Shown piece by piece: positions 38,930-50,954 of a DNA stretch of 52,436 bases (positions are counted from its first letter, which is position 1; every line of letters starts with the position of its first letter). The position numbers and the translations under genes were made by a program. Origin of the DNA: Psychrobacter sp. JCM 18901 (lineage in GTDB: Bacteria; Pseudomonadota; Gammaproteobacteria; Pseudomonadales; Moraxellaceae); contig NZ_BAWH01000022.1 in assembly GCF_000586435.1 (NCBI RefSeq), positions 1-52,436 of the forward strand, read 5' to 3'. Below the pieces are notes generated by a model. That model saw only the letters and a list, made by a program, of their open reading frames with translations. It had not been told where the DNA came from and did not search any database.

Positions 38930-39892
38930 TTACTTAACTGATTTTAGCGCTTCTTCACGTAGGCGCGCCGCTTTTAACACTTTACTTGGACGATGGCGCC
39001 ACAGGTCGATGCTGAATAATAGCAGACCTAACCAAATCAAACCAAATACTGCCAAACGTTGTAAATCGAATGGTTCTTTATAATAGAACACCGCCAAAAA
39101 GAAAATGAAGGTCGGCGTCAGATAGTTCATAAAGCTAAGAATACTGTATGCAACGAGCTTGGTAGATTTATTGAATAATAAAAGCGGTATTAGCGTAATC
39201 GGACCTGCGATCATCAGCAGCCAAATATTTGAGCTAAACCAAAAGCTCAGTTGATGACTTGCCACATCAGACTGCCAAAACCACCACAGACATAACGGCA
39301 CCAACATCGCAGTCTCGACAAACATGGCATCGACAGCAGTCAATGGCGTTTGTCGTTGAATCGTCCCGTAAGTACTAAAACTGAACGCCAAAATCAACGA
39401 TATCCACGGCAGACTGCCAAGCATCACCACTTGAATGACCACAGAAAATAATGCAAAGCCAATGGCTACCCATTGCAAAGGACGCAAACGCTCTTTGAAT
39501 AAAATCATGGATAGTGCAACGCCAACCAATGGCCCAATAAAATAGCCCAAACTGGCCTCAAGGATACGGTCTTGATTGACCGCCCATACATAAGTCAGCC
39601 AGTTGGTTGCGATAATCACACTGGACAATAGAGATAGTGCAATCCATCTTGGGTTTTGCTTGAGTGTTTCTATCCACCCCCAGCGTTTGGTAGCCACTAA
39701 TACAATCAATAGGCAACAAAACGTCCAAACGATACGGTGACCAATGATCTCCGTCGCATCATAATCAGATAACTGCTTGAAGTATAGCGGAAATCCGCCC
39801 CAAATAAAGAACGCGATAAGCGCAGTAATAATGCCGCGTCTGGTTGTGATGATTGGGGCAACGGGTTTTTTGATGACATTTTGGGTAGTCAT
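38930..39892 (-). CDS. rarD: RarD-type EamA/DMT-family permease
   Basis: 320 aa, intact. Ten hydrophobic segments typical of the drug/metabolite transporter superfamily, with the RarD start ITALIAFFIWGGFPLYFKQL and blocks ATEIIGHRIVWTF, NWLTYVWAVNQDRILEASLG and SLGYFIGPLVGVALS. RarD was named for chloramphenicol sensitivity in some species; substrates are not established. I used the ATG at 39892 (MTTQNVIKKP) rather than a TTG at 39904. A second DMT protein lies at 51421-52355 but belongs to a different EamA subgroup. Confidence 0.9.
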   Translation of the reverse strand: MTTQNVIKKPVAPIITTRRGIITALIAFFIWGGFPLYFKQLSDYDATEIIGHRIVWTFCCLLIVLVATKRWGWIETLKQNPRWIALSLLSSVIIATNWLTYVWAVNQDRILEASLGYFIGPLVGVALSMILFKERLRPLQWVAIGFALFSVVIQVVMLGSLPWISLILAFSFSTYGTIQRQTPLTAVDAMFVETAMLVPLCLWWFWQSDVASHQLSFWFSSNIWLLMIAGPITLIPLLLFNKSTKLVAYSILSFMNYLTPTFIFFLAVFYYKEPFDLQRLAVFGLIWLGLLLFSIDLWRHRPSKVLKAARLREEALKSVK

Positions 39893-40087
39893 AATATAGG
39901 ACAACTTTTTAGAGCAAAGCGCGCTCTCACCTAATTCTAATTATTATTGTCAATCGAATAGTGAGAGTGCAGGGTTACTACAGTGAGATTATAAGGTAAA
40001 AAGCAATGTACTCACGCCAATAGTGACATGAGTACATTGCTAACGATGTTAGATTAAATCTTTAAGAGTTAATAGTAGCTTAGCGAC

Positions 40088-42441
<2,354 letters not shown>

Positions 42442-42530
42442 TAAGACATAGATAGAGCCAGTCTTAGTGTTATAAATTTTAATGGCTAATTAAGCACAGT
42501 TTTTAAGTTAAAAAATATTAATAGATGCGC

Positions 42531-43674
42531 TTAGTCTTCAGTCAAAATAGAACGCAGAGTATCAATCAAACGCAGATTGTCTTCAGCCACACCTACTGTG
42601 ATACGCAGCCAGTTAGGCAATCCATAAGCATCCAACGGACGGACAATAACGCCTTGTTCAAGTAGTGCCTGATGGATAGAAGCAGCAGTTATATCTTCCA
42701 TCTCAACCTGCACTTCGACCATAATAAAATTGGCATGCGACTTCACAAAACCCAATCCTAGCGCGTCAAACTGCTTTTCTAACCAACGCATTTGCTCATC
42801 ATTTATCAGACGAGTTTTTTTCGATGAAGTCTTGATCGGCAAGCGCAGCAGCAGCGGCAGCTAAACCGATACGGCTGACATTAAATGGCTGACGAATACG
42901 ATTCAATAAATCCGCCACTGCCACCGAGCTTAGAGCATAACCGACGCGTAAACCTGCCAGCCCATAAGCTTTAGAAAAAGTGCGCACAATAATGACATTA
43001 TCGAACTCATCCAATAGTGCGCGGTTATTACTCTCAGGACTATACTCGATATAAGCTTCATCTAGTACCACCAAGACTGAGCTTGGTACACTGGCAACGA
43101 ACTGGCGCAGCTCTTTTTGCTCTAGCTGCGTACCCGTTGGATTGTTCGGATTGGCAATAAAAACGATTTTAGTATTCGGATTATCTTGTACCGCTTGGCT
43201 CATGGCTTTTAGATTGTGGCCGAAGCGTTGAGCAGGCACTTCAATGCCCGTGGCACCTTGCATCTTCGCTAGCATAGGATATACCACAAAAGCATACTGG
43301 CTATAGACGATGGCATCATCAGCACCCACAAAGCTACGTGCTAAAATATCGAGCAAATCATCAGAGCCATTACCCAAGGTAATTTGATTGGCATTGACAT
43401 CGTTAAAATCAGACAGCGCTTGCTTTAGATAGTAACCGTTGCCATCAGGATAGCGCGACAACTGCCCTAGCTGCTCAGTCACTGCTAGCGTCACTCGTGG
43501 TGAGCATCCCATTGGATTCTCATTGCTAGCCAGCTTTACCACGTCTGAAACACCATACTCACGTGTCAGCTCCTCAATTGGCTTACCAGTTTGATAAGGT
43601 GCCAATGTCAAAATACTGTCGTAAGCTGGCGTTAACGGCGATAGATCTGACGCGGTCAATTGAGTAGTCTGCAT
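42531..43674 (-). CDS. hisC: Histidinol-phosphate aminotransferase-like enzyme (one frame break)
   Basis: About 381 aa, class I/II PLP aminotransferase of the HisC family. The PLP Lys is in RTFSKAYGLAGLRVGYAL, with NENPMGCSP and FIANPNNPTGTQ also present. The frame breaks at seven T (42815-42821), and six joins DFIEK to TRLINDEQMRW. It sits between pheA and the tyrA-aroA fusion with no other histidine gene nearby. This suggests it serves as an aromatic aminotransferase (HisC can transaminate phenylpyruvate and hydroxyphenylpyruvate) or handles both substrates; that is inference from context. Confidence 0.88.
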
Positions 43675-43791
43675 GGTTTATCCTTAGATAGTATCTGTAA
43701 ATGCTTTTTTAATGCTATCTGCAAAAGCTAAGACCCATCTATTATGTATGAATACCAGTGAATAAGCCTATAGTTATCTATAGGTAGTCGC

Positions 43792-44964
43792 CTATAGGAC
43801 AGCTTTTGGATATGAGCCTAATATGCGCAAATCTTTGACCAATGGACGGATATCATTGATGGCAGCGCTAACGTTTGGATCATTAACGTGTCCATTCATA
43901 TCGATAAAGAATACGTATGCCCACTTGTTAGGACGCTCAGGACGCGTCTCAATACTGGTCATCGATACGCCATGATATGACAAAGGTTTCAAGATTTCGA
44001 TCAGTGCGCCTGCTTTATCGTGAGCTGAGACGACGATAGAGGTTTTGTCTTGGCCAGATGGTGCAATCGCTTCATGACCGATAATAAGGAAGCGCGTGGT
44101 ATTGCTTGGATTGTCTTCGATATTTGAATAAAGCTTATGCAAGCCATACTCTGCAACAGCGACGTCACCTGCAATCGCAGCTGAATGCCATTCGTTTTTA
44201 AGGCGGCGAGCAGCTTCACCATTACTCGATACAGCAACGCGTTCGACATTAGGGAAGTTTACATCTAGCCAATGACGGCACTGAGCAAGCGACTGCTGAT
44301 GCGAATAAATACGGCTCAAGCCATCAATTTTAGTATGCTCAGCAACCAAGAAGTTTTGATGAATTGGCAGTTCAACTTCGCCAATGATCTTCAAGGTAGA
44401 AGACAAGAAACCATCTAGAGTATGGTTGACTACGCCTTCTGAAGAGTTTTCGACAGGGACCACGCCATACATCGCTGTACCCGCTTCGACTTCGCGGAAC
44501 ACATCAGTAATGGTTGTCATTGGCACAGTATCAGCGGCTTTACCAAAGTGCTTGAGCGCAGCGGCATGCGTAAAGGTACCGACAGGGCCCAAGAAGGCAA
44601 TACGCTGCGGCGCTTCTAAATCCAAGCATACTGACATGATTTCACGGAATAAACGCGCCATTTTCTCATCAGCAATGGGACCCGCATTACGCTCCATGAC
44701 AGCTTTTAGCACCTGTGCTTCACGCTCAGGGCGGTAAAAGATAGGATTGCTATTGTCATCAGCAGCGGTATGGTTTTTCTTTACCATGGCTACTTGCTGA
44801 GCCAGCTTTGCACGGTTGTTGATTAACGTTTGGATCTCACAGTCTACTGCGTCAATATTTTGGCGAATATTGTCTAAAAACTCTTTTTCAGTTGCGGTAT
44901 CGCTAGCGCCTGTAGTGGTTTGATTTAGATTATCCATTGTTTGCTCTGGTGACTGCTCGCTCAT
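43792..44964 (-). CDS. pheA: Chorismate mutase / prephenate dehydratase (P-protein)
   Basis: 390 aa, intact. N-terminal AroQ chorismate mutase (about residues 27-115, NIRQNIDAVDCEIQTLINNR). Prephenate dehydratase domain (about 120-300) with IAFLGPVGTFTHAAALKHFG, VPVENSSEGVVNHTLDGFL and the TRF motif in PSNTTRFLIIG. C-terminal ACT regulatory domain (about 305-385) with GALIEILKPLSYHGVSMTSI and ETRPE, the site for phenylalanine feedback inhibition. It is first in the leftward set pheA-hisC-tyrA/aroA that makes phenylalanine and tyrosine from chorismate. Confidence 0.96.
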   Translation of the reverse strand: MSEQSPEQTMDNLNQTTTGASDTATEKEFLDNIRQNIDAVDCEIQTLINNRAKLAQQVAMVKKNHTAADDNSNPIFYRPEREAQVLKAVMERNAGPIADEKMARLFREIMSVCLDLEAPQRIAFLGPVGTFTHAAALKHFGKAADTVPMTTITDVFREVEAGTAMYGVVPVENSSEGVVNHTLDGFLSSTLKIIGEVELPIHQNFLVAEHTKIDGLSRIYSHQQSLAQCRHWLDVNFPNVERVAVSSNGEAARRLKNEWHSAAIAGDVAVAEYGLHKLYSNIEDNPSNTTRFLIIGHEAIAPSGQDKTSIVVSAHDKAGALIEILKPLSYHGVSMTSIETRPERPNKWAYVFFIDMNGHVNDPNVSAAINDIRPLVKDLRILGSYPKAVL

Positions 44965-45189
44965 TACCGCCCATCCTTTTTAGATTTTATCGCTGTTAGA
45001 TATTACTATTATTTAAATATTGTTATTACATTGCTATTACTTAAGTAGCACTATTGCCAAATCTGACTGTTTTCTGTTTTTAGTTAAAGACTAAGACTGA
45101 TGATAGAAACTCTATTCAAAATCAACCTCAAAACAGTCTATCAAAAACACCTTATATTGCTAGTGCCATTTGGCGTTAATGCTATATTA

Positions 45190-45455
45190 GGGCGTGTTGA
45201 ACATTCAAATGTGGTGCTGGCAGTGACTATTTTTTTAGACAATATGCAGTGAAATTTTTGACGCCTAGTCATTCTAGGTTAAACAATTTCGCCATATATT
45301 GGCAGAAAATAGTACTGCCCTGAAAGGCTGATGCTAAAATCACCCCAAACGTCGTTACAAGCCTAGTTAAGGTCTCGACATTATCGTCGGCTTGCGCCTA
45401 GTTTGGTGCAATTTTAGCGATCAGCAGCCCTAATATTTGAATGTTCAACACGCCC
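45190..45455. mobile_element. MITE-like element with 21-base terminal inverted repeats
   Basis: GGGCGTGTTGAACATTCAAAT (45190-45210) is repeated inverted and perfectly at 45435-45455. The 266-base element is flanked by TTA on both sides (45187-45189 and 45456-45458), a likely target duplication. No transposase gene is inside. It lies in the 743-base gap between pheA and the transaldolase gene; the rest of that gap shows no gene. The flanking TTA and GGGCGTG ends recall IS5-type elements, which would have to move it in trans. Confidence 0.8.
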
Positions 45456-45707
45456 TTACTGCCAAATACAGCAGCTTGATACATAGCCGGCTCTACTATA
45501 GCAAAAACTAAGGTCAGTGCCCATGCGTAAATGCGTATAAATATACCAACTGTTATTAATATTAGCACAGCTGAGCCAGATAACAGCGACACATAGCATA
45601 ACTATGAGGCAACACCTGTCCAAAACTGTGTTACAGTTCCAGTTCAGCTCCCTACCCTGTTATATATAAGAGGAGCATCATGTGATTAATAAAAAAAAGG
45701 ATACCTG

Positions 45708-46652
45708 ATGAGCACATTACAACAGCTACGCACTATGACCACGATTGTTGCTGATACTGGTGACCTTGCCGCTATTGCCCGTTTAAAACCTATCGATGCA
45801 ACCACCAACCCAAGCCTTATTACCAAGGCTCTGATTCATCCTGATAATCAAGGCATGTTGTCAGAGACCATGAGTCGTCATAATGGTGACGTGGATGCCG
45901 TGATCGATGCGCTGACCATTCAGGTTGGCTGCGATATTTTAGAGCTGATCGAAGGCCGAGTCTCTACTGAAGTGGACGCTCGCTTATCTTATGATACTCA
46001 AGCGACGATAGATAAGGCACTGGCCTTTATGGATGCTTATCAAAAAGCAGGCGTCGATTCAGAGCGAGTATTGATCAAAATGGCGGCAACTTGGCAAGGT
46101 ATTGAGGCGGCGCGCTACCTTGAGACTCAAAATATTCACTGTAACCTGACCCTACTGTTTGGACAACACCAAGCGATTGCCTGTGCAGATGCTGGCGTGA
46201 CCCTGATATCACCTTTCGTTGGCCGTATTCTAGATTGGCAAAAACGCCAACAAAGCCGTCAAAACGTACCGGCTTCTGATGACATGGGCGTACAGTCAGT
46301 CAAGCTCATTTACCAGTATTACAAACAGCACGGTTACCAGACGCAAGTAATGGGCGCCAGTTTCCGCTCTACCGAGCAAATTTTGGCATTGGCAGGTTGT
46401 GACTTGTTGACGATAGCTCCCAACCTCATTGATGAGTTGGCAGCCATGGATACCGAGGTAACTCGCCAACTGTCTCCGAGTATGTCGATGGATATGAAGG
46501 CGATGACTCAGGTAAGCTTAACGCATGAAGAGTTTAATGCTGCGTATCAGCAAGACAAGGTTACGCAAGACTTATTACCTAAGGGTATTGATGGTTTTAT
46601 CGGAGCGCGTGACGAGCTGGCTAAGACATTGGCAGCCATTCGCGGCCAATAA
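45708..46652 (+). CDS. tal: Transaldolase
   Basis: 314 aa, intact. Pentose phosphate pathway enzyme moving a three-carbon unit between sugar phosphates. Family motifs: DATTNPSLITKALIHP near residue 33 and the Schiff-base Lys in ERVLIKMAATWQGIEAARYL (about residue 129), followed by NLTLLFGQHQAIACADAGVT and LISPFVGRILDW. AAGGATAC lies just upstream of the ATG. It is a single gene; the next gene downstream begins 110 bases later. Confidence 0.96.
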   Translation: MSTLQQLRTMTTIVADTGDLAAIARLKPIDATTNPSLITKALIHPDNQGMLSETMSRHNGDVDAVIDALTIQVGCDILELIEGRVSTEVDARLSYDTQATIDKALAFMDAYQKAGVDSERVLIKMAATWQGIEAARYLETQNIHCNLTLLFGQHQAIACADAGVTLISPFVGRILDWQKRQQSRQNVPASDDMGVQSVKLIYQYYKQHGYQTQVMGASFRSTEQILALAGCDLLTIAPNLIDELAAMDTEVTRQLSPSMSMDMKAMTQVSLTHEEFNAAYQQDKVTQDLLPKGIDGFIGARDELAKTLAAIRGQ

Positions 46653-46762
46653 TAGCCACACGACAGAGCACGACGGATACTGGGCTGGCACAAAAGATAT
46701 TTGCCTACTAATAGTAAGTTGGCTATCATTACCTACTTCAAATGACAAGAAGCAAGGCTTAT

Positions 46763-47230
46763 ATGAAACGGCTATCAATATTATTGACAGGCAGTGCTTT
46801 AGCGATCAGCGCCCAGGCAGTTAACTGGGTAGAGGTGTCCGAGAGCAGCTCTGGATCAATTTTTAGTATAGATTTGGATTCTATTGAAAGCTCTGACATC
46901 AGTATCATAGATGAAAAAGACGTCGAAAATATCACGGTATCTATCCTTAGAACCTATCCTAAAGATAAAGATACCAAGTCCGATGACCAGAAGGAAGAAA
47001 AAAGCAATATTGACCATAGTGAGCAACAACTGCTCATTTCATGTAAAGACGCCAGTTACTATAGACGAGCCTTTGTTAACTACGATGCTGAAGGCAAAGT
47101 AACCAAGTCATGGCAGTCAGAAAAACCAATATTGACTACAAAAGACTTTAAAGTCACTACCCCAAAGACAGTCGGTCGTACGGTGATAGAGCAGTCTTGT
47201 AAAGACTACGAACAAGACGAAGTGCAATAA
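46763..47230 (+). CDS. Small exported protein, possibly surface-adhesin-E-like
   Basis: 155 aa from the ATG at 46763 (MKRLSILLTG), which gives a clean signal peptide cleaved after ISAQA; an ATG 21 bases earlier would spoil it. The mature start NWVEVSESSSGSIFSIDLDS resembles the WxxV...xxxxDxxS opening of small exported proteins such as Haemophilus surface-adhesin E. A charged Lys/Asp/Glu-rich loop (about residues 68-90) interrupts a beta-rich core, and two Cys (LISCKDASYY and VIEQSCKDYE) may pair. A terminator follows. The family assignment is tentative. Confidence 0.7.
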   Translation: MKRLSILLTGSALAISAQAVNWVEVSESSSGSIFSIDLDSIESSDISIIDEKDVENITVSILRTYPKDKDTKSDDQKEEKSNIDHSEQQLLISCKDASYYRRAFVNYDAEGKVTKSWQSEKPILTTKDFKVTTPKTVGRTVIEQSCKDYEQDEVQ

Positions 47231-47277
47231 ATACAGCCTACTCAACACAATACTAAAAAAACATCAGTACAGTATCA

Positions 47278-47313
47278 AAAAAAGCGCCCTGACATAGTAT
47301 CAGGCGCTTTTTA
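47278..47313 (+). terminator. Terminator after the small exported protein
   Basis: AAAGCGCCCTGA pairs with TCAGGCGCTTT with one bulged C around a 7-base loop, then T residues. Confidence 0.8.
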
Positions 47314-47486
47314 TTTGGAGAATCGTTTAACTATAGTCAAAGAACTCTAAAATGGGTACAAGGCAGCCGACTGCAGATTGTACAAATAATACATCTAAGG
47401 AGGGTAACGCCGTAGCGATTTAGTAGTTCACCGACTATATATCGACTATCCAAAGTGTCTAGTAGTCAAAGGAATAGTAATTCATT

Positions 47487-48053
47487 TTAAGCTTTTAGTA
47501 CCGTATAAACAGGTACTGGGAACTCGCCATGCAAGTCAACCAAGTCCAATAACACTAACGCGCCGACCACAGTATGGTCAGCCGATTGACACAGCTCGTA
47601 AGCAGTAGTCAACGTGCCACCAGTTGCCAAGATGTCATCGACCAATAGTACGCGCTCAGGCGGTAGATTATTTTGCATCTCAAGCGTGTCTTTACCATAT
47701 TCCAGTGCATAGGCTTTGTTGGCAACTGGTGGCGGCAGCTTACCTGGTTTACGTAGCAAGATCATGCCTTTGCCCAGACGGCCTGCTAGCATACTGGCAA
47801 AGACAAAGCCACGCGCTTCCACTGCACCCAGACAATCTACCTCGTCCATAAGCCCTTCTGGCAAAGCGGCAAGTAGCGCATCGATGACAGCGTCAATATG
47901 ACTGCGCAGTAACGGGGTAATGTCATAAAAATCAATGCCAGCTTTTGGAAAGTCTGGTACTGTGCGAATAATCTGCCAAAACGGATGGTCAGTATTGAGC
48001 ACATGAGACGTCTCATTGTTGGTGGCGGATGTGGCGGCGGCATTGGTACTCAT
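47487..48053 (-). CDS. apt: Adenine phosphoribosyltransferase
   Basis: 188 aa. It salvages adenine to AMP using PRPP. The PRPP-binding motif is VLLVDDILATGGTLTTAYEL, with DCLGAVEARGFVFASMLAGR and LLRKPGKLPPPV earlier, all typical of Apt. The N-terminal 20 residues (Ser/Ala/Thr-rich) extend beyond the compact enzyme, so the start could be a little later. It stands alone, divergent from the rubredoxin gene. Confidence 0.95.
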   Translation of the reverse strand: MSTNAAATSATNNETSHVLNTDHPFWQIIRTVPDFPKAGIDFYDITPLLRSHIDAVIDALLAALPEGLMDEVDCLGAVEARGFVFASMLAGRLGKGMILLRKPGKLPPPVANKAYALEYGKDTLEMQNNLPPERVLLVDDILATGGTLTTAYELCQSADHTVVGALVLLDLVDLHGEFPVPVYTVLKA

Positions 48054-48418
48054 GATGACCCTTAGCTTATGTATTTAGATGGTTTAGTTAGTTTAGATAA
48101 GACAACAACTGGATGATATATCAGCGATAAATGCTAAGCATTACTGTGAATTTAGCGGCGATTATTATAGCATAATTGGTTTTCGTGTGGCGGGCTGGCG
48201 TCCAGTCTTGTTATTAAGCGTTAATAAGGTAACGTATGTGATTGACTTGATAAAAGAAAAGTCATCTCAATATACAAGTGTAAACTTAACTATGAAAATT
48301 GCGGTTATATGCTAAACTACGTGCGTTTTTGCAGTCTAATATAATAGCTGTAATATTAAAAATGAGCGTTTATAGCACGCTGTAACTGTAATACTGGTAA
48401 TGATCGATAGGACTATTT
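48054..48418. promoter_or_regulatory. Divergent promoter region between apt and rubA
   Basis: 365 bases without a gene. A TATAAT on the minus strand (48164-48169) is a likely -10 site for apt. An AT-rich stretch at about 48270-48320 with TATGCTAAACT could serve rubA. No strong repeat seen. Confidence 0.4.
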
Positions 48419-48583
48419 ATGAAACGTTATGAATGTATTGTCTGCGGCTGGATATATGATGAGGCGCTTGGCTGCCCAGAAGAAGGTATCGCACCTGGCA
48501 CTAAGTGGGAAGACATCCCTGATGACTGGACTTGCCCTGAGTGCGGTGTCGGTAAGCTTGATTTTGAGATGCTTGAGCTGTAG
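48419..48583 (+). CDS. rubA: Rubredoxin
   Basis: 54 aa. Small iron-sulfur electron carrier with one iron held by four Cys: [13 protein letters not shown] (Cys 6 and 9) and [13 protein letters not shown] (Cys 39 and 42). The conserved [11 protein letters not shown] lies between. In Acinetobacter and Pseudomonas such rubredoxins supply electrons to alkane hydroxylase. Neither alkB nor rubredoxin reductase is beside it here, so other redox roles are equally possible. An alpha/beta hydrolase begins 27 bases later. Confidence 0.96.
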   Translation: MKRYECIVCGWIYDEALGCPEEGIAPGTKWEDIPDDWTCPECGVGKLDFEMLEL

Positions 48584-48610
48584 TAGATGACCCTCTAATT
48601 AGGACACTTC

Positions 48611-49659
48611 ATGACAAAATCAAATGACATCAATAGTGCCAAATTGCCTGAAACGCTAGATAACAATCTAGAAGATCATCTGAATAACTACCCTACTCCT
48701 GAGTGGCGCAAGTTTGGGGAGCATCAATGGCGCGACTCTGACTTGAGTAAGCACCTTCGTCAAGCAATGATTGACATCGGTGATGGTATTGAGTTGTGTG
48801 TCGAAGCTGGCGGTAATCCTAATAATCCGCCGCTACTGATGATTATGGGGCTAGGCTCACAAATGATATTTTGGCCAGACAATTTTATTAAGCGCTTTAT
48901 CGATGCTGGTTTTTTTTGTGATTCGTTTTGATAATCGAGATATCGGCTTGTCTTCTAAAGTGCAGATAGAAGGCTTGCCGCGTATTAGCCAGCTTAAAAT
49001 GATGGTACGTCTACAGACAGGGCTGTCTAATAAAAGCACGCAGGTTGCTTATAACTTGACGGACATGGCTGAAGACACCGCGCGTTTGATTAAAGCACTA
49101 AAGCTTGGTAAAACACACCTGCTTGGGGCTTCGATGGGCGGTATGATTGCACAAATTGTGGCGGCACGTTATCCAAGCTTAGTGCAGCGAATGGCGCTTA
49201 TGTTTACCACGACCAATCGTGCGTTTTTAAAGCCGCCAAAGCCCAAACAGCTATATACCCTTATCAATCGTCCAGAGAGCCACTCTGAGCGTGATATCGT
49301 GCGTCATAGTGTTTGGTTTATGAAGACCGTTGGTACACCAGGTCATGTGAATGTGCGTATGGTCCGTGAAATCGCTAAGATTCGCTATCAGCGCAACTTC
49401 CACCCGCTTGGTACAGTACAGCAGCTCAATGCTATCTTGGCATCAGGCTCTATCAGCCGATTTAGTAAGCAAGTCAAAGCACCGACGATTGTATTACATG
49501 GTAGCGCTGATGGACTCCTGCCTGCCTCACAGCCGAGTCGTTGCCAAGACCATCCCTAATGCTACGTTCCATCTCATCGAAGGCATGGCACACGATATTC
49601 CAGAGTATTATCAGCCTTATATGGTTGACTTAATCAGTAATCATTTATCGAGCAACTAG
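48611..49659 (+). CDS. Alpha/beta-fold hydrolase (two frame breaks)
   Basis: About 349 aa. An alpha/beta-hydrolase core with the oxyanion region LLMIMGLGSQMIFW, strand-4 DNRDIGLSSK, the nucleophile elbow LLGASMGGMIAQIVA (Ser), a cap region, APTIVLHGSADGLLPA (acid) and the catalytic His in EGMAHDIPEYY. This resembles RdmC/aclacinomycin methylesterase-type esterases; the substrate is unknown. Frames break at eight T (48910-48917), where seven joins AGFF to VIRFDNRD, and near 49530, joining ADGLLPA to HSRVVAKTIPN. All three catalytic residues are present across the pieces. It is close behind rubA, possibly in one transcript. Confidence 0.86.
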
Positions 49660-49680
49660 CTTTAAAAACATCAATGTCAA

Positions 49681-49732
49681 AAAAAGAGTGTAAAACCTAT
49701 CGAAAACTCATAGGTTTTACACTCTTTTTTAT
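49681..49732 (+). terminator. Strong terminator after the hydrolase gene
   Basis: A perfect 20-base stem: 49681-49700 pairs with 49710-49729 around a 9-base loop, ending in a T run. Confidence 0.92.
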
Positions 49733-49748
49733 TGCCTATTTAATCCTA

Positions 49749-49919
49749 GGGCGTGTCCTCAATTCAATCGATAGCTATCTAAATGGGTTAAAAATGAGAT
49801 AAATCTTGCCAAATTGTGTCAAATAGCTGGTTAATATCTCGATATTATCTGCGCTATTTTCCTTGTTTGACTGCGATTTATCTCATTTTTATCACCACTC
49901 TTAAAACGAGGACACGCCC
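49749..49919. mobile_element. MITE-like element with nested inverted repeats
   Basis: GGGCGTGTCCTC (49749-49760) is repeated inverted at 49908-49919. A second inverted pair, AAAAATGAGATAAATC against GATTTATCTCATTTTT, lies inside. If the ends are read as GGCGTG, the element is flanked by CTAG on both sides (49746-49749 and 49919-49922). There is no coding capacity. The ends share GGGCGTG with the element at 45190-45455, but the interiors differ, so the two probably depend on related transposases. Confidence 0.78.
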
Positions 49920-49930
49920 TAGCAATTGCA

Positions 49931-50954
49931 TCAATCACAAGCAACGCCAGCGCCTTCCTTATCAATACACATTTTATTCCCATTCTTTAGGTTGCCAATC
50001 CACGCCTTACCACCTATAAATACGAAGGATGGTTTGCCCTGATAGCTATCGTTAGCGTTCACACCATTATTAGCAAAGCGAAAAGGAATCACCAGCTCAC
50101 CGCCTAAATTGACAAAGCCCCACTCTTCACCGATACGCACGCCAGCATATTCCTCAGAAAACGGACGCACTTCATCAAATGAATACGTAATCATCGTGAC
50201 ATTATTGTCATCGACGAAACCCCATTTACCATCTTGCTGACGCGATTGAAGTGTCGTAAAACGCGCTGGTGCAGACTGTGATGCTGCGCTAGGTTTTTCG
50301 TTAGAAGAAGTAGATTTATTCACTGCCTGAGTGTCGTTCTGGGCATTTGGATCATTCGCTGCATTACCGTTTTTATCCACCCAACTGGTTGCACGGCCTT
50401 TGCGTACACGCGCCAACCCATTACGATAATTATCAATATCATCAATCGCTGCAGAAAATGAGACAACGGTACTATTGGCTGTGTTAATCACACCATAGTT
50501 ACCCTCTTTTTTTACCACGATACGCCCATCCGATACAGGCCGCGCCCATCCTTGACTCTCTGTCAATATATCGTACATGGCAGGCACGACTTCGCGGCCC
50601 TGCATATTGAGATAACCGACGCGACTGTTGCGCAGTACAGGCAACAGTCCACCTGACAGTTTATCGGCATCGACTTTTTGATAACGCGATAAATCAACGA
50701 CTCGTTTGCCTTTTTTATCGATTAAAGCCACTGGCGCACCAAAATCCTTGATCGCCAAAAAGTAACTGCTACTGGCTGTGCAGGAAACGTTTTTATAATA
50801 ACTTTTTGGGATTTTACAACTGGCGGCGTGTGCGCTAGGCATAAAAAAACAATGCGCTAGATAGCATCGTCACGACGACAATGTATTGCGATATTTTTGG
50901 TAGCAAGCCAGACAATGTATGTGGCTGTTTTTTTGATAGCAATCGTTGAAGCAT
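49931..50954 (-). CDS. Exported WG-repeat protein (one frame break in the signal peptide)
   Basis: About 340 aa. The apparent start at 50842 (MPSAHAASCK) is only the end of a signal peptide. One base removed from seven A (50843-50849) extends it back to the ATG at 50954, giving VVVTMLSSALFFMPSAHA with cleavage before ASCKIP. The mature protein has WG (KWG) repeats: PVALIDKKGKRVVDL, RVGYLNMQGREVVPAMYD, KEGNYGVINTANSTVV, QDGKWGFVDDNNVTMITYSF and GEEWGFVNLGGELVIPFRF. A Ser/Asn/Gln-rich insert (about residues 205-235) splits the repeats. It ends in a Cys-containing MCIDKEGAGVACD tail. WG proteins form beta-structured binding surfaces; the function is unknown. Confidence 0.83.

Noticed and set aside
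45398..45592. Hydrophobic 64-aa frame on the minus strand
   Set aside because: Its end lies inside the MITE-like element at 45190-45455, it lacks a family match that I recognise and it has no good ribosome-binding site. Probably chance.
47624..47901. Two frames antisense to apt
   Set aside because: They are fully covered by the well-supported apt gene and have no family resemblance.
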